A model generated the notes under the pieces. It saw nothing but the letters and a program-made list of their open reading frames with translations, was not told the origin of the DNA and searched no databases. From assembly GCA_958295835.1 (NCBI GenBank), contig OY282378.1:124001-188000 (forward strand): DNA of 64,000 bases. The letters run 5' to 3'. Positions 37,774 through 47,719 of this stretch are shown piece by piece. This stretch comes from an uncultured Gammaproteobacteria bacterium (GTDB lineage Bacteria > Pseudomonadota > Gammaproteobacteria > HK1). The first letter of the stretch is position 1, and each line of letters begins with the position of its first letter. The position numbers and the translations under genes were made by a program.

Positions 37774-39948
37774 TCAGAACGAGTAGCTGACGGAGGCGAC
37801 GACGAAATCGCGGTCGCTGAGCTGGTTGTTGCCGCCGGTGTGCATGGTGTAGCCCAAGCTTCCTCGCCAGCGTTCGAGATAGCTCACGCCCACGCCGAGG
37901 GTCAGCACCTTGCGGCCATCGACGAAGGGGCCGCTGGGGCCGGGGCTGCTGCCGTTCACGTCATGCTGGAACTGCACGTAGGGCGAGAGCCGTGCCGCGC
38001 CGATCGCGTTGTTGTAGTCGAGCCGCGCCGCCGCGCGGTAGCCGAAGGAGGTGGCGTCGGCGATCTCGTCTCCGATGCCGCCGGTGTCGAGCGGCGTCAC
38101 GTTCTCGTCCGGCATGTCGTGGACGTGCATCACCGCCGCCTCGGTGATAAACGCCCCTCCGTCCGCCCGGACGACGGGGCCGAACACCTTGGTCGCGGTG
38201 ACCTGGAGCTGGCTCACGTCGCGCTCGACGTAGCCCTGGAGGCGGGTGCCGAGCTTGGCCAGCAATTCCGGCGCAAAGTTCCCCGCCAGCGCCTCCGTCA
38301 GCGGCAGAAGTCCTTCTCTGAACAGGGAATCCTCGGTCCTCTGCAACGGCGCATCGGGATGGAACGAATACTCTCCTTGCAGCGCCCAACCCGACCCGCC
38401 GAGCAGGGTGTTGAAGCTGACGCCGAAGACCTGGAGGTCTTCCGGATACTCGACGAAATACCTCGCGGTCTTGCCGTAACGGTCGATCGCGAGAACCGGT
38501 GCGATGCGGCGGACTTGTGCCGAGACCTGGTTCTGGACCTGAGTCCGGATTTCGGTGTCGATCTGTTGCCGGGTTGCCGGTAGTGCGAGCTGGGCGGCGA
38601 CCTGGCTGTCGATCACCGACTGCGGCGTGCCAGGAGGCACCGCCGCGGTGACCTCTTCGGTGATCCGTTCGGTGACTGCTCGGGTAACCGCTTGGGTGAC
38701 CGGAGGGGTAGCCGCTGAAGCGATTGCGGTAGTGGTGCGAAATCCCGGGGTGCTCACCGCCATGGCCGCCGCAAGCCCGCGCTGATAGCCTTCCACCGTA
38801 CCGTAATTCGCGCTGACGAGGGGCAGGCGGCTGTGATGATTGACGAAGTAGAAGCCGAACTCGGTGTCGTTCAGGTTCTCGGCGAAGTAGCGCAATGCGA
38901 TCCCCCATTGGCCCGAATCGTCGGGGTTACTGTCCGGAGCGCGCGCTACGCTCAGGAAACCGGGGTCGGTATCGAGACAGTCCGGCCAAGTCCGGGGAAG
39001 ATCCGCGTTGGCGCAACTCGTCCCTGCCGTCGTGAGGTCGGCATTGATGGCCGGAATGAATGGATCGAGGGCCGCGAAAGGACCGACGGGACCGCCCATG
39101 TCGGTGATGATCTCCCTGAAATTATCGGATGAGAAAAAGGCCCTGTCCCCACCTGCCCCCACATAATCGTTGGTCGAGAAATAGGTGCCCGGCGGGTCGA
39201 TCTCGGTCTTCTTCCAGTCGAGCTGGTAGAAGCCTTCCAGCGACAGAGCGGCGGTCGGCGCCACCGACGCGGAGACCAGCGGGACCGGCACGAGCGCCTC
39301 GCGCAACTCCGCACCCGGTGTGCGCAGCTTGGTGACGTCGAAGGGGTTGACGACGTTGACGCCGTTCTGGATGAAGGTGCTCTCGCCCCAGTTGAGCACG
39401 TGGCTGCCGAGCCGCACGTCGACCGGAGTGTCGCCGGCCTCGAACGCGCCCGTCACGTAGAGGTCGAGCACTTCGAAGTCCCTGCCGGCGAGATCCTTCG
39501 CCTCCTCGGTGAGCGGGCGGTGTTCGCGCTCGCCGTTCTCGTTCTCGAAGTCGACGAACCCGTTGACGCGGGCGAAAGCGCCGAAGTTCCGATAGTCGAG
39601 CTCGAGCTCGCCGGTCACCTTGGAGGTGTTGCTGACGAGGCCGCGATCGTAGTTCCGACCGCCGTCGTCGGAGTTGAGGCCGGTCAATGCGTCGTCGCGC
39701 TTGCCGGTGCGGAAGGTCACGCCGTGCGAGAGGGTGGTGTCGAAGCTCCCCTGAAGCTCCCCGGAGCTGATGTCGACCGCCTGCGCCGGCAGTGCGTACA
39801 GGAGCCCGCCGGCGGCGAGCGCGCAGACCGACAGGCGAGCGGCTCCGCGCAACCCGCGGATGGATTCGGAGAGCGTTCCCGGCGCAGGCGGTGCGTGTAT
39901 TCCGGGCAGGAGTGACTTGGCCGTGCCGTGTTCACGAACGTTCCGCAT
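37774..39948 (-). CDS. DUF1302 family outer-membrane protein
   Basis: A 724-residue predicted outer-membrane beta-barrel. The signal region ends ALPAQAVDISSGELQGSFDT. The DUF1302 hallmark GSHVLNWGESTFIQNGVNVVNPFD is present, as are RYFAENLNDTEFGFYFVNHHSRLP and a C-terminal aromatic barrel signature (FVVASVSYSF). An internal Thr/Val/Gln-rich helical-looking insertion (about residues 400-470, with ATPPVTQAVTRAVTERITEE) probably forms an extracellular or periplasmic extension. I chose ATG 39948 for its upstream GGGGAAG; the frame opens earlier. It heads the DUF1302-DUF1329-YCF48 operon. Confidence 0.87.
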   Translation of the reverse strand: MRNVREHGTAKSLLPGIHAPPAPGTLSESIRGLRGAARLSVCALAAGGLLYALPAQAVDISSGELQGSFDTTLSHGVTFRTGKRDDALTGLNSDDGGRNYDRGLVSNTSKVTGELELDYRNFGAFARVNGFVDFENENGEREHRPLTEEAKDLAGRDFEVLDLYVTGAFEAGDTPVDVRLGSHVLNWGESTFIQNGVNVVNPFDVTKLRTPGAELREALVPVPLVSASVAPTAALSLEGFYQLDWKKTEIDPPGTYFSTNDYVGAGGDRAFFSSDNFREIITDMGGPVGPFAALDPFIPAINADLTTAGTSCANADLPRTWPDCLDTDPGFLSVARAPDSNPDDSGQWGIALRYFAENLNDTEFGFYFVNHHSRLPLVSANYGTVEGYQRGLAAAMAVSTPGFRTTTAIASAATPPVTQAVTRAVTERITEEVTAAVPPGTPQSVIDSQVAAQLALPATRQQIDTEIRTQVQNQVSAQVRRIAPVLAIDRYGKTARYFVEYPEDLQVFGVSFNTLLGGSGWALQGEYSFHPDAPLQRTEDSLFREGLLPLTEALAGNFAPELLAKLGTRLQGYVERDVSQLQVTATKVFGPVVRADGGAFITEAAVMHVHDMPDENVTPLDTGGIGDEIADATSFGYRAAARLDYNNAIGAARLSPYVQFQHDVNGSSPGPSGPFVDGRKVLTLGVGVSYLERWRGSLGYTMHTGGNNQLSDRDFVVASVSYSF

Positions 39949-40304
39949 GGTTCTTCCCCTGTCGTGGCATTTGTGGCGGCGATGAATCTGCCTCTCGATC
40001 ACGTGAAGGCACGCGACGCCCGGCGGTTCGGATCGGCGGCCCGGCGTGATCGAGCTTCGAGCCGGGGGCAGGATACGGACCGATCCGGAGGTTCCTTCGC
40101 CGGCCCACTCCCGCGCGCGTCTTTGCGACGCTTCCTTTTAACTCATTTCGAGTATCGGATCCAAGAACGTATGCAAGGCGGATCGGAATCGACTTCCCGC
40201 TCCGGTCTCGTACTTGCCGGGAGCGTCGAAGCCCCTGCGGGTCCCCGGATTGATGATGACTTTTTCGTTACAATGCCCACCGCGTTTTCCACAGGGAGTC
40301 GGTC
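39949..40304. other. Divergent intergenic region between the DUF1302 gene and the small repeat protein
   Basis: 356 bp without a supported gene. It must hold promoters for both divergent units. On the plus strand, TACAAT at about 40268 could be a -10 box for the small gene, though no well-spaced -35 stands out. No repeats or RNA genes seen. Confidence 0.4.
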
Positions 40305-40598
40305 ATGAGCACGGTACCGACAGATTCCGTTCTGCGCAGGCATTACGAGCAAATGCAGCGGGCGGCCCGATTGACGCCGACGGATTCGGTCCTGCGCCGC
40401 CACTATGGGCAAATGCAGCGAGCGGCACGCTCGAGCGGGGGGCCGGGTCCCGCCACCGGGCCGGCGGAGCCGGCGGCTCCTCGCCGGGAGCCACAAGCTG
40501 CCAGCCCTCCGGTAGCGCCAGCAGCAACATCGGAGCCGGCTGCCGACCGTCCGGACGGGGGATTCTTCGGCTGGCTCAAGAGATTGTTCGGCGGCTGA
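40305..40598 (+). CDS. Small protein with two tandem PTDSVLRRHY-x-QMQRAAR repeats and amphipathic C-terminus
   Basis: The 97 residues start with two nearly identical 18-20-residue units: PTDSVLRRHYEQMQRAAR and PTDSVLRRHYGQMQRAAR, separated by LT. A Pro/Ala/Gly-rich linker (about 42-82) follows, and the protein ends GGFFGWLKRLFGG, a short amphipathic helix likely to touch the membrane. The ordered repeat, the biased linker and the terminal helix argue for a real gene. I recall similar PTDSVLRRH proteins in other Gammaproteobacteria but no established function. Free-standing between divergent and convergent neighbours. Confidence 0.7.
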   Translation: MSTVPTDSVLRRHYEQMQRAARLTPTDSVLRRHYGQMQRAARSSGGPGPATGPAEPAAPRREPQAASPPVAPAATSEPAADRPDGGFFGWLKRLFGG

Positions 40599-40761
40599 TC
40601 GGGTATCAGGGCGTTGTGTAACTGGAGAACGATATCGCCCGCCCGCGACTTCCTGACCGCGCGCTCGGTCGGTGCGCCGTAGCTGCTCCGGAGGTCCTTC
40701 GGCCGTCCGGATTGCGTGATCCGTCATTCGCGTTGTGCGCTCCCTTCGCCTTCCGCCCGTC

Positions 40762-41967
40762 CTATCGCTCGCCTTCCGCCCATCCTATCGCCGCGAAGGT
40801 TCCGGCTCCGAAGATCGCAAAGGCGCCAATCTGGGCGTACATGGTCCCGTCGAAGCTCTGGCCCACGAGCGCGCCGAGCGGCACCGAGATGAAGGTCGAG
40901 AGCGACGCGACGACCGCCGCGCCGACTCCGGCGATATGGCCCAGGGGCTCCATCGCCAGCGCATTGAGATTCCCGAAGAGGAGACCCATGCAGAGAAAGA
41001 TGACGAGCAGGTAGGCCATGAACAGCCAGAACGGAGGAAGCCCCTCGAAGGCCAGGGTGAGCGCCCAAGCGACGACCGAGACCAGTGTGATGGACACCGT
41101 CGCCGCCCTCGCGATCCGGCGCATCCCATGCTTCATCACGAGACGGCCGTTCACGAGCGAGGCGCACCCGATGGCGAGCGCGAGCACTCCGAACCAGACC
41201 GGGAAGAGCGCACCGGTCCCATACGCCTCCTGGAAGATCTGCTGGGCCGAGCTCAGGTAGGCGACGAACGGCGCGAACACGAATCCGGTGGCGAGGGTGT
41301 ATCCGAGCGCAGCCCGGATTCTCAAGACTTCCAGAACGCCCTGGCCGATGACCCGCGGTGAGAAGGGTCGCCGGCGGGCGCCGGGCAGGGTTTCCGGCTG
41401 GCGAAGCGCGAACCACGCGAACGCGACCGCGGCGATGGCGAAGAAGGTGGTGAATATCGCGCGCCAGCCTCCCAGCCACAGGATCCCCTGCCCGAGGGCC
41501 GGGGCGACGGTGGGCACGAGGATGAACACGGCCATCGTGAACGACATGAGACGAGCCATCCGGCGACCTTCGTACTGATCGCGCACGAGGGCGACGGTCA
41601 CGATTCGCGGTCCCGCCACCCCGATGCCCTGCAGGATACGGCCCGCGATCATCGCCTCGAAAGTGGACGCGAAGATGCTCACGAGACATCCGGCCATGAA
41701 CAGGACGAGGCCGACGTGGATGGCGGGCTTGCGCCCGATGCGGTCGGAGAGGGGACCGAAGAGCATCTGGCCGAGCCCGAGCCCCAGGAACAGGGACGTG
41801 ATGACGAACTGCGCGTCGTTCGGGCGCGGCGCGCCGAGGTCGTGGCCGATCGCGGGCAGCGCCGGCAGCATCGCGTCGATCGCGAGCGCGACCAGCGACA
41901 TCAACAGGGCGATGAGGGGAACGAATTCGCCGGGACGAAGGGCAGGCCCGGCAGCCGCTCGGCTCAT
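40762..41967 (-). CDS. MFS multidrug transporter, Bcr/CflA family
   Basis: A 401-residue, 12-helix DHA1 transporter. The start of TM1-TM2 reads VPLIALLMSLVALAIDAMLPALPAIGHDL. Motif A, GQMLFGPLSDRIGRKPAI, is canonical for Bcr/CflA proteins. ARILQGIGVAGPRIVTVALVRDQYEGRRMAR and the C-terminal half (FGVLALAIGCASLVNGRLV) agree. It exports drugs such as bicyclomycin or chloramphenicol analogues in relatives; the real substrate is unknown. ATG 41967. Confidence 0.9.
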   Translation of the reverse strand: MSRAAAGPALRPGEFVPLIALLMSLVALAIDAMLPALPAIGHDLGAPRPNDAQFVITSLFLGLGLGQMLFGPLSDRIGRKPAIHVGLVLFMAGCLVSIFASTFEAMIAGRILQGIGVAGPRIVTVALVRDQYEGRRMARLMSFTMAVFILVPTVAPALGQGILWLGGWRAIFTTFFAIAAVAFAWFALRQPETLPGARRRPFSPRVIGQGVLEVLRIRAALGYTLATGFVFAPFVAYLSSAQQIFQEAYGTGALFPVWFGVLALAIGCASLVNGRLVMKHGMRRIARAATVSITLVSVVAWALTLAFEGLPPFWLFMAYLLVIFLCMGLLFGNLNALAMEPLGHIAGVGAAVVASLSTFISVPLGALVGQSFDGTMYAQIGAFAIFGAGTFAAIGWAEGER

Positions 41968-42004
41968 TCTTCCCCCTTGGGCGTCATCGCGGTGTTCGTC
42001 GGCT

Positions 42005-42103
42005 TCAGCCCGGGCATTTTCCCGTCTTCACATGGCCGCCGAGCGCGAACCTGGCGCCGAGACGGCCCCCCATCCCGCTGGCGCCCATCACCGCGATTCG
42101 CAC
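42005..42103 (-). pseudogene. N-terminal remnant of a ketopantoate reductase-like (PanE/ApbA) gene
   Basis: From GTG 42103, preceded by GGGAGG, 32 codons read VRIAVMGASGMGGRLGARFA and on to LGGHVKTGKCPG before a stop. The GASGMGG pattern and the preceding RIAVMG match the NAD(P)-binding N-terminus of 2-dehydropantoate reductases (GAGxxG type). The rest of the domain is missing, and the bcr-type gene starts 38 bp further on. Probably a deletion remnant once downstream of gabD. Confidence 0.6.
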
Positions 42104-42204
42104 AACGTGGCCCTCCCGGATGCCGGTCCGTCTCGATGCGCATTTCCCACCAGCCACGATCGCGGACGCGAGCGAGCCCTGCCCTCGCGCGCCGATGAGA
42201 AACG

Positions 42205-43680
42205 CTAGCCGTCGATCCCTCCCATGCAGAGGTACTTGATCTCGATGAAGTCGTCCATGCCGTACTTCGACCCCTCGCGGCCGATCCCCGACTCCTTGAC
42301 GCCGCCGAACGGCGCCACCTCGTTCGAGATGATCCCTTCGTTGACGCCCACGATCCCGTATTCGAGGCCCTCGGAGACGCGCCATACGCGGCCGACGTCG
42401 CGGCTGTAGAAGTACGCGGCAAGGCCGAACTCGGTGTCGTTGGCCATGCGGATCGCCTCGTCCTCGGTGGAGAAGCGGAACAGCGGCGCGACCGGTCCGA
42501 ACGTCTCCTCGCGGGCGACCGCCATCGCGGGGGTGACGCCGGTGAGCAGGGTCGGCTGGAAGAAGCTGCCGCCGAGGGCATGGCGCCCGCCGCCGGCCGC
42601 GACCATCGCGCCCTTCGCGGTCGCGTCCGCGATGTGGTCCTCGACCTTCTCCACCGCGCGCATGTCGATGAGCGGCCCCTGCTGCGTGCCGTCCTCCAGC
42701 CCGTTGCCGACCTTGAGCCCCTTGACCGCCTCGGCCATCTTCGCGGCGAATGCGTCGTGGATCCCGTCCTGGACCAGCACCCGGTTGGCGCATACGCAGG
42801 TCTGCCCCGCGTTGCGGTACTTCGAGGCCATCGCACCGGCCACCGCAGCGTCGAGGTCCGCGTCGTCGAAGACGATGAAGGGGGCGTTGCCGCCGAGCTC
42901 CAGACTGACCTTCTTCACCGTCGATGCGCACTGCGACATCAGGAGCTTGCCGACCTCCGTGGAGCCGGTGAACGAGAGCTTGCGCACCGTCGGGTTCGAG
43001 GTGAGCTCGGCGCCCATCGCGCCGGACGGCCCGGTGATGACGTTGACCACGCCACGCGGAATCCCGGCGCGTTCGGCGAGCTCGGCCAGGGCCAGAGCCG
43101 AGAACGGGGTCTGCGACGCCGGACGGATGACGACGGGGCAGCCCGCCGCGAGGGCCGGGGCGCACTTTCGGGTGATCATCGCGGCGGGGAAATTCCACGG
43201 GGTGATCGAGGCGACGACGCCGATCGGCTGTTTCAGCACCACGATCCGCTTGCCGGGCAGCGGATGATTGATGACGTCCCCGTAGACGCGCTTCCCCTCC
43301 TCCGCGAACCACTCGACGAAGGACGCCGCGTAGGCGATCTCGCCGCGGGACTCGGCCAGGGGCTTGCCCTGCTCGCTCGTCATCAGCACCGCGAGGTCTT
43401 CCTGGTGCTGCATCATCAGCTCGAACCAGCGGCGCATCAGGTTGGCGCGCGCCTTCGCCGGGCGCGAGCGCCACCCGGCCCATGCCGCATCCGCCGCCTC
43501 GATCGCCATGCGGGTCTCTTCGGCGCCAAGGGCGGGGACGGTGCCGATGATCTCGCCGGTCGCCGGGTTGTCGACCTCGATCGTGGGGCCGCCTGTTGCG
43601 TCAATCCATTCGCCGTTCACGTAGCACTGCTGGCGGAACAGCGCGGGGTCGCCCAGGGCGATCTTCGTCTTGGCATCCAT
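42205..43680 (-). CDS. gabD: NADP-dependent succinate-semialdehyde dehydrogenase
   Basis: Oxidises succinate semialdehyde to succinate. At 491 residues it aligns closely with E. coli GabD by eye: VSLELGGNAPFIVFDDADLD, the catalytic cysteine in RNAGQTCVCANR, KEETFGP-type VAREETFGPVAPLFRF, NDTEFGLAAYFYSRD and GREGSKYGMDDFIEIKYLCMGG. In the cofactor site the usual KPA reads RPA (VVIRPASQTPFSALAL), a conservative change that could affect NADP use. No gabT or transporter lies beside it. Confidence 0.92.
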   Translation of the reverse strand: MDAKTKIALGDPALFRQQCYVNGEWIDATGGPTIEVDNPATGEIIGTVPALGAEETRMAIEAADAAWAGWRSRPAKARANLMRRWFELMMQHQEDLAVLMTSEQGKPLAESRGEIAYAASFVEWFAEEGKRVYGDVINHPLPGKRIVVLKQPIGVVASITPWNFPAAMITRKCAPALAAGCPVVIRPASQTPFSALALAELAERAGIPRGVVNVITGPSGAMGAELTSNPTVRKLSFTGSTEVGKLLMSQCASTVKKVSLELGGNAPFIVFDDADLDAAVAGAMASKYRNAGQTCVCANRVLVQDGIHDAFAAKMAEAVKGLKVGNGLEDGTQQGPLIDMRAVEKVEDHIADATAKGAMVAAGGGRHALGGSFFQPTLLTGVTPAMAVAREETFGPVAPLFRFSTEDEAIRMANDTEFGLAAYFYSRDVGRVWRVSEGLEYGIVGVNEGIISNEVAPFGGVKESGIGREGSKYGMDDFIEIKYLCMGGIDG

Positions 43681-43957
43681 GTTCGGGTCTCCGGGGAATC
43701 GTGACGTCGCGCGGCAGCGTCAACGGGGATGTGGCGAGCGTCGGCGGTCTGTTCTCGCCAGGAATATATCGATTCTACCCTGCAACTGGCGTACAGTGAC
43801 GGCATGAGTCTGGCTTCGGGCCAAGTCCGTGACTTGCGGCTCATGGACGACGCCCCGGGGCGGTGTGTGCTCGGAGGAGCGCTTCGAGTGCGAGCCGGAT
43901 GGCGCTTCGCCGGAGCGAGTACAGTGTTTGCCACAATTGCCAAGGAGAAGACGAATC

Positions 43958-44956
43958 ATGAAGAGACAACTGCGAAAAGCTGCAATCGTTGCCGCGTCGG
44001 CGTTGATCGGCCTTGCCGGAAGCGCGCACGCGGCCGACGTCACGGTGGGTTATCAGCTCGTGTACGGGCCGTGGAAGGCGAAGATGGAGGAGCTCGCGGC
44101 GAACGGCCTCGGAGGCAAGAGCATCGAGTTCGTGAAATTCACCTCCGGCACCGAGGTGATCAACGCCATGGCGTCGGGATCGGTGGACATCTCGCTCAAC
44201 GGCTCCTCGCCGTCGGCAGCGGGTTACAGCCGGGGCGTCGATCTTCAGGTCATCTACGTCTACGACAACATCAACGACGCGGAGGCGCTGGTCGTCGATG
44301 ACTCCATCACCGCTCCGCAGGACCTCAAGGGAAAGACGATCGCGGTGCCGTTCGGCTCCACCACGCATTTCCACATGATGTTCGCCCTGGAGCAGTTCAA
44401 CGTCTCGCCGAAGGACCTCGATGTGCTCGACATGTCGCCGCCGGACATGGTCGCGGCATGGGAACGCGGCGACATCAACGGCGGATTCGTCTGGGATCCT
44501 GCCCTCGGCCGCATGAAGGAGAAGGGTCGGGTACTCCTCACGTCGGGCGATCTCAGCAACTGGGGCAAGGCCACCTTCGATGCGATGGTCGCGCGCAAGG
44601 GGTTCACCGAGGAGAATCCCGATTTCACCTGCCAGTGGGTCAAGATGGTGGCGGCGGCCGATGCCGACTATCGAGCCAATCCGATGGCCTACGCCCCGGG
44701 GACCGGCAACGCCATGGGGATCGCCAAAAGCGTGTCCGGCGACGAGGCACAGGTCGCCGGAGTGCTCGCGCTGTACGACTATCCGACCCTGGAGGAGCAG
44801 GTCTCGGGCACATGGCTCGGCGGCGGCGTACAGAACGCACTGATGGCGGCATCGGAGTTTCTGATGTCCCAGGGCAAGCTCGACAACGTGCTCGACAGCT
44901 ACGCCGACTCCGCGACGCCGAAATTCGCGCAGATGGTGCTGGACGGCGGGTGCTGA
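43958..44956 (+). CDS. tauA: Taurine/sulfonate ABC transporter substrate-binding protein
   Basis: Periplasmic binding protein of 332 residues, with signal peptide KAAIVAASALIGLAGSAHA. It resembles TauA: VTVGYQLVYGPWK, NGSSPSAAGYSRGVDLQVIY, ITAPQDLKGKTIAVPFGSTTHFHMMFAL, PPDMVAAWERGDINGGFVWDPALGRM. ATG 43958 follows AAGGAGAAG. The frame is open further upstream but has no signal there. First gene of tauABC. Confidence 0.9.
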   Translation: MKRQLRKAAIVAASALIGLAGSAHAADVTVGYQLVYGPWKAKMEELAANGLGGKSIEFVKFTSGTEVINAMASGSVDISLNGSSPSAAGYSRGVDLQVIYVYDNINDAEALVVDDSITAPQDLKGKTIAVPFGSTTHFHMMFALEQFNVSPKDLDVLDMSPPDMVAAWERGDINGGFVWDPALGRMKEKGRVLLTSGDLSNWGKATFDAMVARKGFTEENPDFTCQWVKMVAAADADYRANPMAYAPGTGNAMGIAKSVSGDEAQVAGVLALYDYPTLEEQVSGTWLGGGVQNALMAASEFLMSQGKLDNVLDSYADSATPKFAQMVLDGGC

Positions 44957-45123
44957 GCCCGGTCTGACATGGGATCGATGGACTTCCGGCCGGCCCCGGC
45001 GTGCTTCGTCGGGGCCGGCCGGGACGACAGGCATCGCTCCCGGTTGCCGGTTCGATGCGGAAGGCGGCTCCGGTCCGGACCGGCCCGGAAGTCCCGAGTC
45101 GCCGTCGGGATAGCCATGTACCC

Positions 45124-45924
45124 ATGACCTCGGTCATCAATCTGCGCCACGTCGGAATGGAGTTCCCGGCCCTGCAGGGTCTTGGAAGCGTCAAGGCCCT
45201 CGAAGACGTGAGCTTCGATTTCCGCGAGAACGAGTTCGTCGTGGCGCTCGGGGCCTCCGGCTGCGGCAAGACCACCCTGCTCAACGTCATCGCCGGTTTC
45301 CTCTCCCCTACCTCCGGTGAGGTCCTGCACAAGGGCGAGCCGGTCGGCGGTCCAGGAAAGGATCGGGGCGTCGTCTTCCAGAAGCACGCCCTGCTCCCGT
45401 GGCTGGACGTGGTCGGGAACACCGAGTTCGGGCTCAAGCTCCAGGGGGTGGGGAGCGCCGAACGCCGGGCCAGGGCCCGCGAGAATCTGGCCCTGGTCGG
45501 TCTGTCGGACTTCGAGCATTACCCCGTCTATCAGCTCTCCGGCGGCATGCAGCAGCGGGTCGGCCTTGCCCGGGCGTTGACCTGCGACCCGGACATGCTG
45601 CTCATGGACGAGCCGCTCGGCGCGCTGGACGCCTTCACGCGCGAGAGCATGCAGGAGCTGATCCTCGACGTGTGGAGAAAGACCGGAAAGGTCGTGTTCT
45701 TCATCACCCACAGCGTGGAGGAAGCGCTGTTCATGGCCACCCGGCTCGTGGTGATGTCCCCGCGGCCGGGCCGGATCACGCATGAGTACGATCTCGACTT
45801 CTGCAACCAGTTCTTCGAATCGGGCAATGCGCGAAAGGTCAAGTCGTCACCCGATTTCATCAGGATTCGCGAGGAGATCCTGTCCATCATCTACGGCGAA
45901 GAGGTGGGCGAGGAAACGCCATGA
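45124..45924 (+). CDS. tauB: Taurine/sulfonate ABC transporter ATP-binding protein
   Basis: ABC ATPase of 266 residues. Walker [18 protein letters not shown]-loop [14 protein letters not shown], signature [15 protein letters not shown], Walker [14 protein letters not shown]-loop [11 protein letters not shown]. FQKxxLLPWLxVxxN is typical of the nitrate/sulfonate/taurine group. It lies 167 bp after tauA, and tauC overlaps its stop by ATGA. Confidence 0.92.
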   Translation: MTSVINLRHVGMEFPALQGLGSVKALEDVSFDFRENEFVVALGASGCGKTTLLNVIAGFLSPTSGEVLHKGEPVGGPGKDRGVVFQKHALLPWLDVVGNTEFGLKLQGVGSAERRARARENLALVGLSDFEHYPVYQLSGGMQQRVGLARALTCDPDMLLMDEPLGALDAFTRESMQELILDVWRKTGKVVFFITHSVEEALFMATRLVVMSPRPGRITHEYDLDFCNQFFESGNARKVKSSPDFIRIREEILSIIYGEEVGEETP

Positions 45925-46814
45925 ACTTCGGTATTTTCTCGCGGCGCGCGCCGCAGGTGGTCGATCAGTACGGGGCCCCGGGCCGGGGCAACAGCACGGC
46001 AATCAGCGCCGTCACCATCGTGGTGATTCTGGGGAGCTGGTGGCTCGTGACCCAGCTCGAGCTGATCCGTCCGCTGTTCCTGCCTTCACCCGAAATGGTG
46101 ATCTCGAAGTTCAACAAGATCGCGTGCACGGAGTACTACTTCGAGAAGCTGCTCACCGTGGTCGGCGCGCGGACCGAGGTGGAGGCCGAGTGCCATGGCT
46201 TCAGCGAGCACACCTTGCACGAGCACATCCTCTGGAGCCTCTACCGCGTATTCAGCTCCTTCTTCCTGGCGGTAGTCACCGCGATCCCGATCGGAATCGC
46301 GATGGGCATGAGCCGTCTCGCACGCGGGGTCTTCGATCCGCCGATCGAGTTCTACCGCCCGATTCCGCCGCTCGCCTACCTGCCGCTGACCATCATCTGG
46401 TTCGGGATCGGCGAATCCGGCAAGCTCTTCCTGATCTATCTGGCCTGTTTCGCGCCCATCGCCATCAACGCCCGGGCGGGCGTGCGCTCCGTCTCGATGG
46501 AGCAGATCCACGCGGCGTATTCAATGGGCGGGAGCCGGCAGCAGGTCATTCGGCAGGTGGTGCTCAAGGCTGCGCTCCCCGAGATCCTGACCGGCATGCG
46601 GGTCGCAATCGCTTTCGGATGGACCACCCTGGTCGCGGCGGAGATGGTCGCGGCCAAGGCCGGGATCGGGGTGATGGTGCTGAACGCCGCCCGCTTTCTC
46701 GCCACCGACATCGTCTTCCTCGGCATCGTGGTGATCGGCGCCGTCGCATTCGTGTTCGACCTCCTCATGCGGAAGATCGAGCGGGCGCTCGTTCCGTGGA
46801 AAGGCAAGGGATGA
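45921..46814 (+). CDS. tauC: Taurine/sulfonate ABC transporter permease
   Basis: Inner-membrane permease of 297 residues. It has an N-terminal hydrophobic helix ([20 protein letters not shown]), a longer than usual loop after [11 protein letters not shown] containing two cysteines ([21 protein letters not shown]), then the permease core [33 protein letters not shown] and the EAA-like [29 protein letters not shown]. Translation is coupled to tauB. No tauD dioxygenase follows, so the operon imports but does not itself desulfonate. Confidence 0.92.
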   Translation: MNFGIFSRRAPQVVDQYGAPGRGNSTAISAVTIVVILGSWWLVTQLELIRPLFLPSPEMVISKFNKIACTEYYFEKLLTVVGARTEVEAECHGFSEHTLHEHILWSLYRVFSSFFLAVVTAIPIGIAMGMSRLARGVFDPPIEFYRPIPPLAYLPLTIIWFGIGESGKLFLIYLACFAPIAINARAGVRSVSMEQIHAAYSMGGSRQQVIRQVVLKAALPEILTGMRVAIAFGWTTLVAAEMVAAKAGIGVMVLNAARFLATDIVFLGIVVIGAVAFVFDLLMRKIERALVPWKGKG

Positions 46815-46977
46815 CGATCCTTCGCCGCCCGATGCAGGCCCCGGGAAGCAACGCCATGAAAGACCGGAAATGCAGCGACCTCGACGGCAGGCCCCGTCAT
46901 CGCGAAGAACCGCTTCTACCAAGTCCCTTCCAAAGCTCGGAGCAGGCCCCGGTTCCGGCTATGCCGGGTTGGGGATC

Positions 46978-47589
46978 TCAGTCGGGGCGCAACATCTCGA
47001 ACACGGTTTCGACCGACGTGTAATCCATGTAGCCGAGCCGTGCGACCGGACGGTACGCGGCCATGTCGATCATGCCGTCGCGGATGATGCGCTCGGCGAT
47101 GTGGGTTCCGACGACCTGGCCGATCACCACGTTGTTCTCGATCGCGGGATGGTCGCTCGGGAGCCGGAGCCGGGTGAGGAAGCGGCATTCCAGGCTCACC
47201 GGCGCCTCCTCGACGCGCGGCGCCTTCACGTGTACCGAGGGTGCCGGGGTCAGCCCCGCGAGCTCGAATTCGTCGATCGACGGATCGACGTGGGCGGAGG
47301 TCAGGTTCATCGGCTCGCGGAGATCGTATCCGGCCAGGTTGACCACGAACTCGTTGGTCTGCTCGATGTTGCGCAGGGTGTCCTTGCCGTCGCCATCCGG
47401 GCGGGGGTTGTTGGGCGCGAACATGACGGTCGGCGGCCGGTCCGCGCAGGCGTTGAAGTAGCTGAAGGGGGCGAGGTTCGCGACGCCGTCGGCGCTCACG
47501 CTGCTCACCCAGGCGATGGGACGGGGCGCAACCAGCGCCTTGAACGGATTGTGCCGGAGTCCGTGCTTGCGGTGGTCGTCGAAGAACAT
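46978..47589 (-). CDS. Flavin reductase-like (DIM6/NTAB, FMN-binding split-barrel) protein
   Basis: A 203-residue flavoprotein-fold member. Features: FKALVAPRPIAWVSSVSADGVANLAPFSYFNACADRPPTVMF, NEFVVNLAGYDLREPMN, VSLECRFLTRLRLP and NNVVIGQVVGTHI. Such proteins bind FMN as flavin reductases or as oxidase partners. ATG 47589 (MFFDDHRKHG) fits the family start. Convergent with tauC, so a link to sulfonate metabolism is possible only as a guess. Confidence 0.83.
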   Translation of the reverse strand: MFFDDHRKHGLRHNPFKALVAPRPIAWVSSVSADGVANLAPFSYFNACADRPPTVMFAPNNPRPDGDGKDTLRNIEQTNEFVVNLAGYDLREPMNLTSAHVDPSIDEFELAGLTPAPSVHVKAPRVEEAPVSLECRFLTRLRLPSDHPAIENNVVIGQVVGTHIAERIIRDGMIDMAAYRPVARLGYMDYTSVETVFEMLRPD

Positions 47590-47719
47590 CGCCGGCCCTG
47601 CCTGTCCGGGAGAAGGCGGCGCACTATCCGGGTTACGCCGGAGGGCCGTCAACCCGAGCGAGAATCCGGGCAGTACAGGGCTGCATGCCGCAGTACGGGC
47701 GTCGGGCAGCCACGCCGGT

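Noticed and set aside
38560..38790. Repetitive Thr/Val/Gln coding stretch in the DUF1302 gene considered as a tandem repeat or CRISPR-like array
   Set aside because: No regular repeat/spacer structure; it is an in-frame biased segment of a protein. No CRISPR array was seen anywhere in the window.
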